From positions 1 to 64,000 of the forward strand of contig NZ_BOML01000051.1 in NCBI RefSeq assembly GCF_016862175.1: a stretch of DNA of 64,000 nucleotides, written 5' to 3'. This DNA comes from Paractinoplanes durhamensis (GTDB taxonomy: Bacteria; Actinomycetota; Actinomycetes; Mycobacteriales; Micromonosporaceae). The notes under the pieces are model-generated. The model saw nothing but the letters and a program-made list of their open reading frames with translations. It did no database searches and was not told the origin of the DNA. Both the position numbers and the translations under genes were made by a program. This document shows positions 44,295-53,208 of this stretch, one piece after another. Within the stretch, counting starts at the first letter, position 1, and every line of letters starts with the position of its first letter.

Positions 44295-45101
44295 TCACAG
44301 TGGGATCAGTCTTGCCGCGAGGGCGACCGCAGTCAGGTCGCCCTCGCGCAGTTTTGCCGCCGCCCGCGGCTCGCCCATCGCCTCCAGCCGGAACGCGGCC
44401 CCGTCGATCAGCATCTCGTCGCCGTTGAGCAGCCGCCGGGCCATCCGGGCCTGCGCCGGGCTGAGCTCCGCGTACGCGCACCGGTCGAGCGCCATGATGG
44501 TGTCGTCGTCGAGGGTGCCGGCCATCGCCCGCTCCGTGACGATCTTGATGAGCCAGGCCGGCCACCACGCGTACTTGCCGACCACCAGTCCGGACTGGAC
44601 GGCGATGTCCGGCTGCTGCCCGGCCCGCAGCAGGCGCACCGCCAGCGACATGTCGAACCGCTCCAGGCGCAGCGCCTTCACGAACACCCGCAGCAGCGCT
44701 TGGGTGCCGACCAGCGGTTCGGCCTCGGCGGCCGCGTCCGCCCACCGCCCTTCCAGGGCATGGCAGAGCGCGTACGCCGCGTCGGTGCCGGCCTCCTCGG
44801 CGGTGGACCGCTCGGTCAGCCGGGACACCGTGGCCACCAGCCGGTCGACCGCCTTGCGGGACCGGCCGGCCAGCTCGTCGCTGGCCGCCTTGTTCAGGTA
44901 CAGGACCACCACCTCGGCGGCGATCTCGGCCTCGCGCCGCAGCAGCGGCGACGGGATCTTCGGGATGATCGCGTCGGCGAGCCCCTCGGTCACCGAGGCC
45001 GCGTCGAAGCGGTCGGACACCTCCTGGAACTGCGCCCACCACTCCGTGGAGTGCCCACGATTCCTGGATGCCTGTGCGGCAATGGCCAATCCGGGATACA
45101 T
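44295..45101 (-). CDS. hypothetical protein
   Basis: A 268-residue, mostly helical soluble protein that I do not recognise. The pattern of short amphipathic helices with many Ala, Leu, Arg and Glu (for example AEIAAEVVVLYLNKAASDELAG and AAAEAEPLVGTQALLRVFVKAL) is reminiscent of TPR- or HEAT-like repeat proteins, but no clear repeat can be shown. There is no signal peptide. It converges on the ABC transporter operon and is 197 bp upstream-to-start from nothing obviously related; the next minus-strand gene upstream ends 77 bp before its start. Confidence 0.7.
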   Translation of the reverse strand: MYPGLAIAAQASRNRGHSTEWWAQFQEVSDRFDAASVTEGLADAIIPKIPSPLLRREAEIAAEVVVLYLNKAASDELAGRSRKAVDRLVATVSRLTERSTAEEAGTDAAYALCHALEGRWADAAAEAEPLVGTQALLRVFVKALRLERFDMSLAVRLLRAGQQPDIAVQSGLVVGKYAWWPAWLIKIVTERAMAGTLDDDTIMALDRCAYAELSPAQARMARRLLNGDEMLIDGAAFRLEAMGEPRAAAKLREGDLTAVALAARLIPL

Positions 45102-45178
45102 GATCGCGGCTCCTCACCTGAAGATCCGGGGGGCCGCCCCGGCATGTGGGTACCTCATCGTCCGCGAAGGGCTCCGGT

Positions 45179-45697
45179 TTAGGACGGTTGCTGTTTGACC
45201 TCCGTCACGTTGCCGAGCGGCAACTCGGCGGCCTCGACCGTGCCGGGGTCGGCCGAGTGCTGCGGGGCCGGCCGGTCGGTCACCGTGTGCCAGAGGCCGC
45301 GGCTGCGGGACGCCTCCCGACCGGCCAGGTGCACCGGCAGCGGCGGCGGCCGGAACGGGCCGGTCCCCCAGCGCACCCAGATGGCGAGCCGGCCGGCCGC
45401 GGCCTCGGCCAGCAGCTTGTCGACCGTGCGCTGCCGGTCGAGGCGGTCCACCTCGACGGCGATCGGCTGGCCGCCGGGCCGGGCGCAGGCCACGTCGAGC
45501 ACCGAGTGGCCCTTGAGCGGGGCGGGCAGCGGGAAGACGCTGGGGGCCCGGCGGTAGACCCGCCAGCCCTGCGACTCACCCCACGCCACGACCGCGTCGA
45601 CCACCCGGGCGGTGGCCGCCGCCTCGGGCAGGTCGGTGAAGTGCAGAGCCGCGAGCCACTGCTCGAGCGACTGGGCCGTACTCGTGCCGTCGTCCAT
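45179..45697 (-). CDS. hypothetical protein with nuclease-like motif
   Basis: A 172-residue soluble protein of unknown function. The middle part, HSVLDVACARPGGQPIAVEVDR followed by KLLAEAAAGRLAIWVRWG, resembles the core of PD-(D/E)xK folds (Asp, then ExD about ten residues on). This is only a pattern match by eye. The gene lies 11 bp downstream of the first GGDEF-EAL gene on the same strand, so it belongs to the same transcript. ATG at 45697 begins the recognisable protein; the frame is open far upstream but antisense-like there. Confidence 0.65.
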   Translation of the reverse strand: MDDGTSTAQSLEQWLAALHFTDLPEAAATARVVDAVVAWGESQGWRVYRRAPSVFPLPAPLKGHSVLDVACARPGGQPIAVEVDRLDRQRTVDKLLAEAAAGRLAIWVRWGTGPFRPPPLPVHLAGREASRSRGLWHTVTDRPAPQHSADPGTVEAAELPLGNVTEVKQQPS

Positions 45698-45708
45698 CGC
45701 CGTACACC

Positions 45709-48048
45709 CTAGATGGCGACGGCCGTGGCCCGTTCCCGCTGGGCCGCCAGAAGGCGGGTGAAGTCCTCGGCCGGCATCGGCCGGGCCAGGTGGTAGCCCT
45801 GGCCGAGGGTGTAGCCGAGGCCGATCAGCCGGTCCGCCTGGACCTGGTTCTCGATGCCCTCGGCCACCGTGTCCAGGCCGAGTGCGCCGGCCATCTGGAT
45901 GACCGCGCGGGCCACCGCCTGCCGCGCGTTCGCCTCCGGCGTGCCCTCCTCGTCGAGCTCGATGCCGTCGACGAACGACTTGTCGAGCTTCACGATCGAG
46001 GCCGGGAACGCGCGCAGCAGGCTCAGCGACGACTCGCCGGTGCCGAAGTCGTCCAGCGCCAGCCGGATCCCCATGTCGTGCAGCCGGTGCAGGGTCTGCA
46101 GCACCTGTGGGCCGCGCAGCACCGCCGACTCGGTCAGCTCGAGGACGATCCGGTCGCTGGGCAGGCCGGCCTCGGCCAGGATCCGGCGGACGTCGTCGAC
46201 GAAGTCCGGGTCGTGCAGCTGCCGCACCGACACGTTCGGGGCGATCTTCTGCAGCACGTCCGGACCGAACTCGGCCAGCCACGCGGCGGCCTGCCGGCAC
46301 GCCTCGCGCAGCACGAACCGGCCCAGCGGCACGATCAAGCCGGTGCCCTCGGCGGCCGGGATGAACTCGGCCGGCGAGACCAGGCCGCGGGTCGGGTGCT
46401 GCCAGCGGACCAGCGATTCCACCCCGATCACCCGGCCGGTGGCCAGCTCGATGATCGGCTGGTAGACGAGCCGGAACTCCTCGGCGTCCAGGGCCCGGCG
46501 CAGCTCGCCGCCGAGCTGGGCGTGCGCGAAGATCGGCTGCTCCATGCCGCCGTGGTAGCGGACGTAGTTGGCCTTGCCGCGCTGCTTGGCGGCGTACATG
46601 GCCACGTCGGCGTCGCGCAGCACGTGGTCGAGCGGGGTGCCGGTGTTGGCCGTGGCGATCCCGATGCTGGCGTGCACGAGCAGGTGGTGGGCGCTCATCG
46701 GGCCGCTGAAGCAGGCCAGGATCCGCTCGGCGACCGCCTCGCCGATCACGTCCGGCTCCAGCAGCACCGCGAACTCGTCGCCGCCGAGCCGGACCGGCAG
46801 CCCGTCCGGGCCGGTCGCCACGCGCAGCTCCTCGGCCACCGCGATCAGCAGGTGGTCGCCGATCTCGTGGCCGAGCGAGTCGTTGACGGTCTTGAAGTCG
46901 TCCAGGTCGACCAGCAGCACGGTGGCGCCGCCGCGCTCCAGGGTGGCGGCGAGCCGCTCCCGGAACAGGCCGCGGTTGGCCAGGCCGGTCAGGCCGTCGT
47001 GGGTGACCTCGTGGCGCAGCCGCTCCTCGGAGGCGCGCTTCTCCCGCAGCAGCCGCTGGTTGTCCCGCATCGCCACCATCTGCCGCACCGCGACCAGGCC
47101 GTTGACCACCACCGCCGCGGTGATCACGAAGTGCCCGCCCCAGCCCAGCTCGTGCTGCCACAGCAGGCTCAGCAGCGGGATGTCGACGGCGGCGATGGCC
47201 AGGTAGGGCAGCCAGGTGTTGGCCCGGCGCGGCTTGGCGCCGGTCGAGGTCCACTGGCGGCGCACCGCGATGGTGGCCAGCAGCGGCGCGAACGGCATGA
47301 CCACGGCCTGGGACGGGATGATGCTCTGGGCGCCGCCCGCCACCGACAGCAGCGCGATCCCGGCGCCGACCATGCCGCCGGAGCCGATGAGCCGGATCGC
47401 GACCCGGTCGACCGGGCCGCCGCCGATGTACGAGACCTTGGTGATGCCGCCGACCGCGAGCATGAACGACAGGCCCAGCAGCACCAGCATCTGGGCGCTC
47501 CAGTCGGCGGACGAGCCGATCATCGGGGCCAGCCCGAAATGGAACAGCAGGGTGCTGCAGCCGAAGAACGCGATCGACCGGTCCAGCCACTGCTTCCAGC
47601 GCTGGCCGGGGCTGGAGATGCCGAGCGGAACCCGGCCCACCGCCCACATGGCCACCAGGAAGGCCACGCCGACCACGGCCGCGGCCGGGATCGGCATGTC
47701 CGGGAGGACCGGCTGCTGCTGGAAGGCGGCCACCGCGAGGATGGTGTAGCCCGCCGCGACCAGGGTGAACGCGATCAGCAGCCCGCGCCAGAAGCGGCGG
47801 GCGACCGGGTCCTCGACCGACCGGAACAGCCGGTAGATGCTGTGCGCCGCCACCGCCGCGCCGAGCGGCATCGCGAGATAGGCGAAGGTGGCCGAGCCCG
47901 GGCCGCCGGCCAGCCAGGCGAGATACCAGACGGTCCAGATCAGCAGGATGCCGCTCGTGGCCACCAGGTGGAGCTTGGGGGCGCGGCAATCACTGGTCAC
48001 TTCGATTGGTTCGGCGATCCCGGCCGTTACTGTAGGGGTTTTCACCAT
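45709..48048 (-). CDS. membrane GGDEF-EAL protein, downstream copy
   Basis: A 779-residue protein with about nine transmembrane helices (residues 25-330), a GGDEF domain (about 355-510) and an EAL domain (about 525-770). RLGGDEFAVLL is intact, but no RxxD inhibitory site precedes it. In the EAL domain the name motif reads ESL (VIGVESLVRW), while the other catalytic residues are present: NVSVRQL, LELTES, DDFGTG, VKLDKSF, EGIEN and GQGYHLARP. It may both make and degrade c-di-GMP. The ATG at 48048 overlaps the stop of the upstream paralogue by one base (TAATG), so the two are translated together. Confidence 0.92.
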   Translation of the reverse strand: MVKTPTVTAGIAEPIEVTSDCRAPKLHLVATSGILLIWTVWYLAWLAGGPGSATFAYLAMPLGAAVAAHSIYRLFRSVEDPVARRFWRGLLIAFTLVAAGYTILAVAAFQQQPVLPDMPIPAAAVVGVAFLVAMWAVGRVPLGISSPGQRWKQWLDRSIAFFGCSTLLFHFGLAPMIGSSADWSAQMLVLLGLSFMLAVGGITKVSYIGGGPVDRVAIRLIGSGGMVGAGIALLSVAGGAQSIIPSQAVVMPFAPLLATIAVRRQWTSTGAKPRRANTWLPYLAIAAVDIPLLSLLWQHELGWGGHFVITAAVVVNGLVAVRQMVAMRDNQRLLREKRASEERLRHEVTHDGLTGLANRGLFRERLAATLERGGATVLLVDLDDFKTVNDSLGHEIGDHLLIAVAEELRVATGPDGLPVRLGGDEFAVLLEPDVIGEAVAERILACFSGPMSAHHLLVHASIGIATANTGTPLDHVLRDADVAMYAAKQRGKANYVRYHGGMEQPIFAHAQLGGELRRALDAEEFRLVYQPIIELATGRVIGVESLVRWQHPTRGLVSPAEFIPAAEGTGLIVPLGRFVLREACRQAAAWLAEFGPDVLQKIAPNVSVRQLHDPDFVDDVRRILAEAGLPSDRIVLELTESAVLRGPQVLQTLHRLHDMGIRLALDDFGTGESSLSLLRAFPASIVKLDKSFVDGIELDEEGTPEANARQAVARAVIQMAGALGLDTVAEGIENQVQADRLIGLGYTLGQGYHLARPMPAEDFTRLLAAQRERATAVAI

Positions 48049-50330
48049 TACGCCGCGTCGGCGACGCGCTGGCCGGCCAGCATCGCCCCGACCTCGGCCG
48101 GGCTCATCGGCTCGGCCAGGTGGAAGCCCTGGCCCAGCGAGTAACCCAGTCGGCGCAGCCGTTCGGCCTGCTCCTCGTTCTCGATGCCCTCGGCCACCGT
48201 GTCCAGGTCGAGGGCCCCGGCCATCTGGATGACCGCCCGGGCCACCGCCTGCCGGGCTGCCGCCTCCGGGGTGCCGTCGTCGTCCAATTCGATGCCGTCG
48301 ACGAACGACTTGTCCAGTTTCACGATCGAGGCCGGGAACGCCCGCAGCAGGCTCAGCGACGACTCGCCGGTGCCGAAGTCGTCCAGGGCCAGCCGGACGC
48401 CCATGTCGTGCAGCTCGTGCAGGGCCCGCGACACCTGCTGCCCGCGCAGCACCGCCGACTCGGTCAACTCCAGGACGAGCAGCTCGCCGGGCAGGCCGCT
48501 GTCGGCCAGGGCGGCGCGCACGTCGTCGACGAAGTCCGGGTCGTGCAGCTGCCGCGCCGACACGTTCGGGCCGGCCTTCTGCAGCACCTCCGGGCCGAAC
48601 TCGGCCAGCCACTGCGCGGCCTGCCGGCAGGTCTCGCGCAGCACGAACCGGCCCAGCGGCACGATCAGGCCGGTGCGCTCGGCGGCCGGGATGAAGTCGG
48701 CCGGCGAGACCACCCCGCGGGTCGGGTGCTGCCAGCGGACCAGCGCCTCCACCCCGATCACCCGGTTCAGGTGCAGGTCGACCAGCGGCTGGTAGACCAC
48801 CCGGAACTCGCCGGCTTCCAGGCCGCGGCGCAGGTCGGCGCCGAGCTGGGCGTCGGCCACGACCGGACGTTCCATGCCGGGGGCGAACCGCACCCAGTTG
48901 TCCTTGCCGCGCTGCTTGGCGGAGTAGAGGGCGGTGTCGGCGTCGCGCAGGAGGTGGTCCAGCGGGGTGCCGGCCGGTGCCGTGGCGACGCCGGCGCTGG
49001 CGTGCATGAGCAGCCGGTGCTCGCTGAGCGAGCTGCTGAGCACGGCGCCGATCCGGCCGAGCACCGCGTCCGACTCCACCGCCGGGTCGTCGATCAGCAC
49101 CGCGAACTCGTCGCCGCCGAGCCGGGCCACGATGCCGTCCCGGCCGACCGCCTCGGTCAGCACGGCCGCGACCGCGACCAGCAGGTCGTCGCCGACGTTG
49201 TGGCCGAGCGAGTCGTTGACCGTCTTGAAGTCGTCCAGGTCGACCATGATCACGGTGGCCGGGTCGGCCTCCAGGGCCAGGGCGAGCCGGTCGCGGAACA
49301 GGCTCCGGTTGGCCACCCCGGTCAGCGCGTCGTGGGTGGCGTCCCAGCGCAGCTGCTCCTGGGCGGCGATCTGGGCGGCGATCAGGCGCTGGTTCTCCCG
49401 GTAGGCCAGCAGCTGCCGCAGCGACGCGAGCAGGGTGACGAAGACGGCCATCAGCACCACGATCCGGCCCGGCCAGCCCATCGGCCCGAACACGGTCAGC
49501 ACCAGCGGCACGTCGACCGCGACCACGGCCAGGTAGGGCAGCCACGCCTCGCGCTTCTGCACGGCGCCGGTGTAGCGCCACTGCCGGGCCACCGCCAGCA
49601 CGATCAGCACCGGGCCGAGCGGCAGCAGCACCGACTGGCCGACGACGCCGACGTGGTGGCCGGCGTGCGCGGCCAGCATCGCGTACGCCGCGGTGGCGAG
49701 CCCGCTGCAGGCGACCAGCCGCACCGCGGCCCGGTCCACCGGACCACCCGGCACGTACGCCACCCGGCTGATCCCGAGCGCACTCATCAGCAACGCCAGC
49801 CCCACCATCAGCTTCGCGCGCAGCGGCCACGGCTCGTCGGCGTCCAGCAGCGGGCCGAGCGCGGCGAACCAGAGCAGGGTGGCGCAGCCGTAGAAGGCGA
49901 TGCACCGGTCGAGGAACCGCTTGCGCCGGTCGGCCCGGGAGATCCGGCCGAGCGGGACCAGGCAGATCGCGACGATCGCCGCGATCATCCCGACCACGGA
50001 GAACAACGCGAAGGCGGGCGGTGTGCGGGGCGGATCGGGGTAGGCCACGACGGCGTAGCCGGCATTGATGCCCCGGCCGATCGCGACGGTGGTCTCGAGG
50101 ACCAGGATGAGCCGCCAGAACGTGCGGGCGGCCGGTTCCAGCGGAACCCACCGCAGCAGCGCGAGCACGGCCACCGCGCCGGTCGCCGAGGCGAGCGGCG
50201 CCGCGAAGTAGGCCGGTACCGACGGTCCCAGTCCGAAGACCCGGTAGACCAGGTACCAGAGCATCGACAACCCGGCGATGCCCGCGGTGGCCAGCACGTA
50301 CGGGCGGGGCGAAGGCCGGGTGACGGTCAT
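48048..50330 (-). CDS. membrane GGDEF-EAL protein, upstream copy
   Basis: A 760-residue paralogue of the next gene with the same layout: membrane region (about 15-310), GGDEF domain (RLGGDEFAVLI, no RxxD site) and EAL domain with an intact EAL (VIGVEALVRW), NVSARQL, LELTES, DDFGTG, KLDKSF, EGIEN and GQGFHLAEP. Both c-di-GMP synthesis and hydrolysis are possible. ATG at 50330 is used, but the in-frame sequence upstream (PTVPPGVADLIRM) still aligns with the N-terminus of the paralogue (PTVTAGIAEPIEV), so GTG at 50360 may be the true start. Neither site has a strong ribosome-binding site. Confidence 0.9.
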   Translation of the reverse strand: MTVTRPSPRPYVLATAGIAGLSMLWYLVYRVFGLGPSVPAYFAAPLASATGAVAVLALLRWVPLEPAARTFWRLILVLETTVAIGRGINAGYAVVAYPDPPRTPPAFALFSVVGMIAAIVAICLVPLGRISRADRRKRFLDRCIAFYGCATLLWFAALGPLLDADEPWPLRAKLMVGLALLMSALGISRVAYVPGGPVDRAAVRLVACSGLATAAYAMLAAHAGHHVGVVGQSVLLPLGPVLIVLAVARQWRYTGAVQKREAWLPYLAVVAVDVPLVLTVFGPMGWPGRIVVLMAVFVTLLASLRQLLAYRENQRLIAAQIAAQEQLRWDATHDALTGVANRSLFRDRLALALEADPATVIMVDLDDFKTVNDSLGHNVGDDLLVAVAAVLTEAVGRDGIVARLGGDEFAVLIDDPAVESDAVLGRIGAVLSSSLSEHRLLMHASAGVATAPAGTPLDHLLRDADTALYSAKQRGKDNWVRFAPGMERPVVADAQLGADLRRGLEAGEFRVVYQPLVDLHLNRVIGVEALVRWQHPTRGVVSPADFIPAAERTGLIVPLGRFVLRETCRQAAQWLAEFGPEVLQKAGPNVSARQLHDPDFVDDVRAALADSGLPGELLVLELTESAVLRGQQVSRALHELHDMGVRLALDDFGTGESSLSLLRAFPASIVKLDKSFVDGIELDDDGTPEAAARQAVARAVIQMAGALDLDTVAEGIENEEQAERLRRLGYSLGQGFHLAEPMSPAEVGAMLAGQRVADAA

Positions 50331-50431
50331 GCGAATGAGATCGGCCACCCCGGGCGGCACTGTAGGACTTAGGTCACGCCGCTCTGCCGCTTTTGGCCCC
50401 GGCCCGGCGGGCGCGGACGGAGGATGGGCGG

Positions 50432-50812
50432 ATGGACGTGAGCACCCGTGAAGCGGAGATCCGGGCGCGGCTCGCCGACATCGGCGGGCCCCAGCCGGGC
50501 CACGGGGAGCGGGCGCTGATGGCCCGGCTGATCCGGTCGTTCGTCGGCAAGACGCCGGCCGGCGTGGACCTGCTCGGCGAACTGCTGCGCGGCGGCGATC
50601 CGAAGGCGGTGCGCGATCACGCGCACAGCCTGAAGGGGTCGGCCGCCAACATCGGCGCCGACCAGCTGGCCGGGATATTTCGCGAGGTGGAGGACTCGGC
50701 CCGGGAGGGGATCGTGCTCGACCCGGACATGACACTGGGCCGGATAGCCTGCGAGCAGGCCCTGGTGCTGGGCCTGCTCGAGGAGTTCGCGAAGGATCTG
50801 GAACCTAGTTGA
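50432..50812 (+). CDS. Hpt-domain phosphotransfer protein
   Basis: A 126-residue stand-alone histidine phosphotransfer protein. The phosphoacceptor His lies in DHAHSLKGSAANIGA (first His or the adjacent AHS, near residue 64), the usual HxxKGxxxxxG pattern. It shuttles phosphate from a hybrid kinase receiver domain to a response regulator. The start at 50432 has ggagg at 7 nt. It is divergent from the GGDEF-EAL pair and converges with an 8-bp overlap on the response regulator, a likely partner; a hybrid kinase is encoded 3.3 kb away. Confidence 0.88.
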   Translation: MDVSTREAEIRARLADIGGPQPGHGERALMARLIRSFVGKTPAGVDLLGELLRGGDPKAVRDHAHSLKGSAANIGADQLAGIFREVEDSAREGIVLDPDMTLGRIACEQALVLGLLEEFAKDLEPS

Positions 50813-52001
50813 GGTCGGGGTCGGCCACTTCGATCGGGTTGAGGGCGCCGGGAATGGCCAGCACCGGCTCGATGATCTCGATCATCCGGGCGTAGTTGTC
50901 CAGGCGGTCCAGCAGCAGCGACGTGACGACCATGCCGCGGCCGATGAGCACGAGCCCGCTGGTGGCGGCGATGTCCTCGGCGACCCGCATGCCCACCTCG
51001 AGCTCGGCCACCTTGAGGCCGCGTACCTGCTTCTTCTCGGCCTTGTCCAGGCCGTTGACCGCACGCAGCGCACTGAGCACGGACAGCGCGCTGTCCTCAC
51101 GGCACTCGAGCACCGTGATGGCACTCTCCACCTCCATGCCGCGGCTCTCGAGGGTCTCGAAGTCCATGGCGGTGCGGATGACGTCGATCGCCGCCTCGAT
51201 GAGCGGCGACTGCGCCTTGGCCGGGTCCGGCTGGAAGCCCGGTGCGAGGCCGCGGACGATCTCGAGCACGTCCTCCATCATCGGGATGCCCTTGAGCAGC
51301 TGGATCGCGACGCCCGGCATCGCGTCGATCATGCGCTGCTCGTCGTCGTTGCAGGGCTCGCCCTTGTCCAGCTTGGCGAGCACGCTCGGCGGGATGGTGA
51401 CCGCGCCCAGCTGCGAGGCCATCGCGGCGACCTCGATCTCCCAGAGCGCCTCCAGCTGCATCATCTGGCACAGCTCGGCGACCCGGGTACGGATCCGGCC
51501 GGCCCGGGCGAACGCCATCGGGCTGGCCAGCTCCAGACAGCCGAAGACGGCCTGGATGCTGGACTTGAGGGTGGTCTCGAGCAGGTGCCGCTCGGCGGTG
51601 GAGCGGCCGTGCAGCGCGACCGCGTCCTGCACGGTGGCGCGCAGGTCGTCGCTCTTGACCGGCTTGGACAGGTAGCGGTAGACGCCGCCGTCGTTGATCG
51701 CGGAGATCGCGGCGGTCAGGTCGCTCTGCGCGGTGTGCAGCACCCGGGTGGTGTCCGGGTATTCGAGCTGGACGCGGCGCAGCAGTTCGACGCCGTCCAT
51801 GCCCGGCATCCGCAGGTCGCTGATCACCGCGGCGACCGGTCCGGTCTCGGCGAGCAGACGCAGCGCGTCGTCACCGTTATCGGCCACGATCACCCGGTGG
51901 TCGCGGCGAAGCGTGAGCGCGAGCGCTTCCAGGATGTCGTTCTCGTCGTCGACCAGCAGTACGGTCGGACGCCCGCTCGGCTGCCCCTGCTCGTTCACCA
52001 T
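50805..52001 (-). CDS. response regulator with degenerate HD-GYP-like output domain
   Basis: A 398-residue regulator with an N-terminal receiver (about 12-130; phosphoacceptor Asp in VISDLRMPGMDG, the Lys in YLSKPVK) and a C-terminal domain related to RpfG-type HD-GYP proteins (about 150-260). Where the family has HDIGK, this protein has SQLGA (AAMASQLGAVTIPPSVLAKLDKG), and the first metal His is also not evident. It is therefore probably catalytically dead as a phosphodiesterase and may bind c-di-GMP or a protein. The last 90 residues (about 300-395) include GLKVAELEVGMRVAEDI, a motif often found after HD domains. The tail overlaps the Hpt gene by 8 bp. Confidence 0.85.
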   Translation of the reverse strand: MVNEQGQPSGRPTVLLVDDENDILEALALTLRRDHRVIVADNGDDALRLLAETGPVAAVISDLRMPGMDGVELLRRVQLEYPDTTRVLHTAQSDLTAAISAINDGGVYRYLSKPVKSDDLRATVQDAVALHGRSTAERHLLETTLKSSIQAVFGCLELASPMAFARAGRIRTRVAELCQMMQLEALWEIEVAAMASQLGAVTIPPSVLAKLDKGEPCNDDEQRMIDAMPGVAIQLLKGIPMMEDVLEIVRGLAPGFQPDPAKAQSPLIEAAIDVIRTAMDFETLESRGMEVESAITVLECREDSALSVLSALRAVNGLDKAEKKQVRGLKVAELEVGMRVAEDIAATSGLVLIGRGMVVTSLLLDRLDNYARMIEIIEPVLAIPGALNPIEVADPDLN

Positions 52002-52076
52002 CGTCTGATTCCCACCGTTTCCGCCGTCGCTGGCCTACGTCCGCATATTCGGACGGCAGGCGCCGCGGGATGAGCG

Positions 52077-52730
52077 TTATCCGGTGATCGGACGGCCGGT
52101 TCGGTTCGAGATGTGCGGCGGCGGCTCGATCCCGGCCGGCAGGAGGGGGTCGGCGACCGGCGTACCCCAGGTCGCGGCGACCGGCAGCCGGCCGGCCCAG
52201 AGGCCGAGTGCGGCGTCCGGGCCGTCGCCGTCGTCGGGCGGGCCGTCGCTGATCTTCACCGAGGCCTCGTCGAGCGGGACGGCCAGCAGCGTGGTGGCGG
52301 CCAGCTCCTTCGTCGAGGGCGGCCGGGCGTAGTCCCACTGCCCGGGGGCCACGTGCTCGGTGAGCAGGCGCAGGCCGTAGAGCAGGTCATCGGGGTCGGT
52401 CACCGGGACCGGGACGCCGTAGATCATGGCGCTGCGGTAGTTGATGCCGTGCTCGAACACCGAGCGGGCCAGGATCAGCCCGTCCAGCACGGTGACGGTC
52501 ACGCAGACCTCATTTTTAACAGTGAGACTCCGGCTGGCGACCGATCCGTGCAGGAAGATCCGCTGCTCGTCGAACCCGTAGACGGTGGGCACCACCATCG
52601 GGTGGCCGTCGACCAGCACGCCGAGGTGGGCGACCAGACCGGCGGCCAGCACCGCGGTGAGATCGGCCCGGTCGGCACGGCCGTTGTCCTTCATCCGGCG
52701 GTGCCGGGTGCGGGGCGTCGGGGAGAGCAC
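52077..52730 (-). CDS. pyridoxamine 5'-phosphate oxidase-family (FMN-binding) protein
   Basis: A 217-residue split-barrel flavoprotein. The beginning LSPTPRTRHRR and the core LVAHLGVLVDGHPMVVPTVYGFDEQRIFLHGS are typical of the Pyridox_ox_2 group, FMN-binding proteins of uncertain activity common in actinomycetes; RSAMIYG is another family motif. The GTG at 52730 is chosen because relatives start with the same PTPRT segment; ATG at 52694 would cut it off. The gene follows the receiver gene by 15 bp and is likely co-transcribed with it. Confidence 0.87.
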   Translation of the reverse strand: MLSPTPRTRHRRMKDNGRADRADLTAVLAAGLVAHLGVLVDGHPMVVPTVYGFDEQRIFLHGSVASRSLTVKNEVCVTVTVLDGLILARSVFEHGINYRSAMIYGVPVPVTDPDDLLYGLRLLTEHVAPGQWDYARPPSTKELAATTLLAVPLDEASVKISDGPPDDGDGPDAALGLWAGRLPVAATWGTPVADPLLPAGIEPPPHISNRTGRPITG

Positions 52731-52745
52731 CCGCTGACTCTACGA

Positions 52746-53162
52746 TCAGGCGCTGACCGGGTGGTGGGCCGGGCAGGCCGCGCCGGTGTGCGCGTGCGGT
52801 CCGCGGTCGGCGAGCTCCTGCACCACCTCGCGCAGCTTGTCGTTCGGGCAGGGTTTGAGCAGCACGGCGCAGCAGCCGGCCTCGACCGGTTGCTGGTCGC
52901 CGGGGTGGAGGTGGCCGCTGAGCATGACGATCGGGGTGTCGGCCAGGTCGGGATGCGCGCGGACCGCGCGGGTCAGCTCGAGGCCGTCCATCCGGGGCAT
53001 GCCGAGGTCGGTCAGCAGCACGTCGGGCCGGGCGGCGACGGCGTGCTCGAAGGCCGCAAGACCGTCCGGCCGGTGCACCACGAGGTGCCCGGCCCGGGTC
53101 AGCAGCCTGGTCAGAATCACCGCGATGTCCTGATCGTCCTCGGCGACGAGTACTACGGCCAT
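52746..53162 (-). CDS. single-domain response regulator (receiver only)
   Basis: A 138-residue receiver protein. The acidic pair is in VAEDDQD, the phosphoacceptor Asp in LLTDLGMPRMDG, the Ser/Thr in VMLSGHL and the Lys in VLLKPCP. There is no output domain; residues 120-138 carry a His-rich tail (GPHAHTGAACPAHHPVSA) that might bind metal. It could be an intermediate or sink in a phosphorelay with the Hpt protein and the hybrid kinase encoded in this region. ATG at 53162 begins the domain. Confidence 0.87.
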   Translation of the reverse strand: MAVVLVAEDDQDIAVILTRLLTRAGHLVVHRPDGLAAFEHAVAARPDVLLTDLGMPRMDGLELTRAVRAHPDLADTPIVMLSGHLHPGDQQPVEAGCCAVLLKPCPNDKLREVVQELADRGPHAHTGAACPAHHPVSA

Positions 53163-53208
53163 GCGCCAAGCATGCGCCGCCACACCGGCGGCATGTGCCG
53201 GTTTGATG

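Noticed and set aside
46390..46440. Loss of phosphodiesterase activity from ESL in place of EAL
   Set aside because: The catalytic Glu is kept and all other metal and catalytic motifs are present, so inactivity cannot be claimed.
45790..50372. Very long plus-strand open frames opposite the GGDEF-EAL genes
   Set aside because: They are the antisense shadow of high-GC genes: composition is Arg/Ala/Val/Gln-rich without domains, and the opposite strand encodes complete GGDEF and EAL motifs.
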